A stretch of DNA of 14,327 nucleotides, taken from NCBI GenBank assembly GCA_902497215.1, contig CABVEH010000011.1, forward strand, positions 1 to 14,327, read 5' to 3'. The notes under the pieces are model-generated. The model searched no databases. It was not told the origin of the DNA and saw only the letters and a list, made by a program, of their open reading frames with translations. How positions within the stretch are numbered: the first letter of the stretch is position 1; every line of letters starts with the position of its first letter. The translations under genes and the position numbers were made by a program. Below, one piece after another: positions 13,454 through 14,327 of the stretch. Source of the stretch: an uncultured Eggerthellaceae bacterium (GTDB taxonomy: Bacteria; Actinomycetota; Coriobacteriia; Coriobacteriales; Eggerthellaceae).

Positions 13454-14327
13454 ATGCCGGATAACTCCAAAATGCCTGACAAGCAGGACAAGCCCAAGAA
13501 CCCAAGCCCCAACCCCAACAACCCGAAGAACCGCAACGACTCCCAGCGATCCCGCACCACCATAATCATGGTGGTGCTGTTCGTGCTCGTCGCCCTGTTC
13601 ATTGGAAGCCAGATCATGTCGATGAACGCGGGCAACACCACCGACTCGCTGGAGACCAGCGAATTCGTGGAGGCCGTCGAGCAGGACCGCGTCGAGACGG
13701 TGGTGTATGCGGCAAGCGACTACACGGTCACAGGCAAGTACTACCCCGCGTCCACCGTCGGCGCCGACGTGTCAGGCGCCTTCAACGTGGGCTTCGACGC
13801 CATAAGCATGCAGCTGGCGCAGACGCGCAACGCCGAAGGTGAGCGGCTGGCCACCGTCAGCACCCAGACGCTCGAGAAGAGCAACCTGGGGTCCGAGCAC
13901 AACTACACCAGCGTCTACGTGGGGGCCGACGCCCTCGGCGAGATGCTGCAGAGCCATCCCGGCATCAACTATCAGATAACCCTTCCCAACGGATGGGCCT
14001 CCATCCTCATAAGCCTCCTGCCGTTCGTGCTCATCGCGGCGCTTCTGATATTCTTCTTCAGCCAGATGCAGAAGGCGAACAACTCGCAGCTCAGCTTCGG
14101 GAAGAACCGCGCCAAGAAGACTGTCGAGGAACGCCCCGACGTGAAGTTCTCGGACGTCGCGGGCGTCGACGAGGCCGTCGAGGAAATGCAGGAAGTGAAG
14201 GACTTCCTCGCGAACCCCGAGAAGTACCAGTCCATCGGCGCGAAGATCCCGCGCGGCTGTCTGCTGGTCGGCCCTCCGGGCACCGGCAAGACGCTTCTGG
14301 CCCGCGCAGTCGCAGGCGAGGCCGGGG
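13454..14327 (+). CDS. ftsH: ATP-dependent membrane zinc protease FtsH, N-terminal part (partial)
   Basis: The frame stays open from the ATG at 13454 to the window end, giving 291 codons of a protein that normally has 600-800 residues. A cytoplasmic Pro/Asn/Lys-rich tail (1-33) is followed by TM1 (about 35-55), an external domain (56-179) and TM2 (about 181-203). The AAA+ module comes next, beginning with the conserved block [15 protein letters not shown] and reaching Walker A GPPGTGKT (273-280). Walker B, the SRH and the HEXXH zinc site lie beyond the window. FtsH removes misfolded or short-lived membrane and cytosolic proteins as a hexamer. The start is supported by AGGAAAG (13438-13444) nine bases upstream; the ATG at 13472 (M7) is less well placed. 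The extended N-terminal tail before TM1 is longer than in E. coli FtsH, where TM1 begins almost at the start. Confidence 0.95.
   Translation, partial: MPDNSKMPDKQDKPKNPSPNPNNPKNRNDSQRSRTTIIMVVLFVLVALFIGSQIMSMNAGNTTDSLETSEFVEAVEQDRVETVVYAASDYTVTGKYYPASTVGADVSGAFNVGFDAISMQLAQTRNAEGERLATVSTQTLEKSNLGSEHNYTSVYVGADALGEMLQSHPGINYQITLPNGWASILISLLPFVLIAALLIFFFSQMQKANNSQLSFGKNRAKKTVEERPDVKFSDVAGVDEAVEEMQEVKDFLANPEKYQSIGAKIPRGCLLVGPPGTGKTLLARAVAGEAG

Overview
This window is ordinary-looking chromosome from a high-GC Gram-positive bacterium, most likely a member of the Coriobacteriia and probably Eggerthellaceae-like. The clues are the strong G/C bias at third codon positions, a mix of Shine-Dalgarno-led and apparently leaderless genes, the tilS/hpt/ftsH neighbourhood and small REP-like palindromes at gene borders. 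The lineage call is inference. No rRNA, tRNA, CRISPR array, transposase or integrase is visible. No gene-free stretch exceeds 300 bases; the longest is 1245-1512.

Layout. Positions 1-299 hold the C-terminal end of an ABC-F ATPase. A 106-bp REPIN-like double palindrome (311-416) separates it from a ferritin gene (476-988). Ferritin converges, through a shared bidirectional terminator, on a 55-residue, very acidic, unrecognised minus-strand ORF (1077-1244). A DJ-1/PfpI-family gene (1513-2067) follows. Next comes a single-gene transporter unit (2222-5395): a 1057-residue fusion of an ABC ATPase with an FtsX/MacB-type permease that carries a roughly 630-residue external domain. A perfect 10+3+10 palindrome overlaps its promoter.

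Positions 5486-8428 hold a two-gene set for O-acylation of a surface polymer: an AlgI-like MBOAT membrane acyltransferase and a DHHW/SGNH-type extracytoplasmic partner. A WYL-domain regulator (8496-9623, minus) is divergent from an RlmD-type rRNA uracil methyltransferase gene across one nearly symmetrical -10 element.

Positions 9659-14327 are housekeeping: rlmD, tilS, maf (tilS and maf overlap by 4 bases), hpt, and the start of ftsH, which is cut by the window end.

The most notable pattern is in translation starts. Four genes (ABC transporter, MBOAT, rlmD, hpt) lack a Shine-Dalgarno sequence, and each has a -10-like hexamer ending exactly six bases before its ATG, as expected for leaderless mRNAs. 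The other genes have SD sequences of varying strength. The second pattern is a set of small REP-like palindromes at gene borders, one read in frame inside the ABC-F gene and one supplying the first codons of tilS. I found no clear new multigene system. The best candidates for follow-up are the small acidic protein, the large ectodomain transporter with its operator, and the repeat family.
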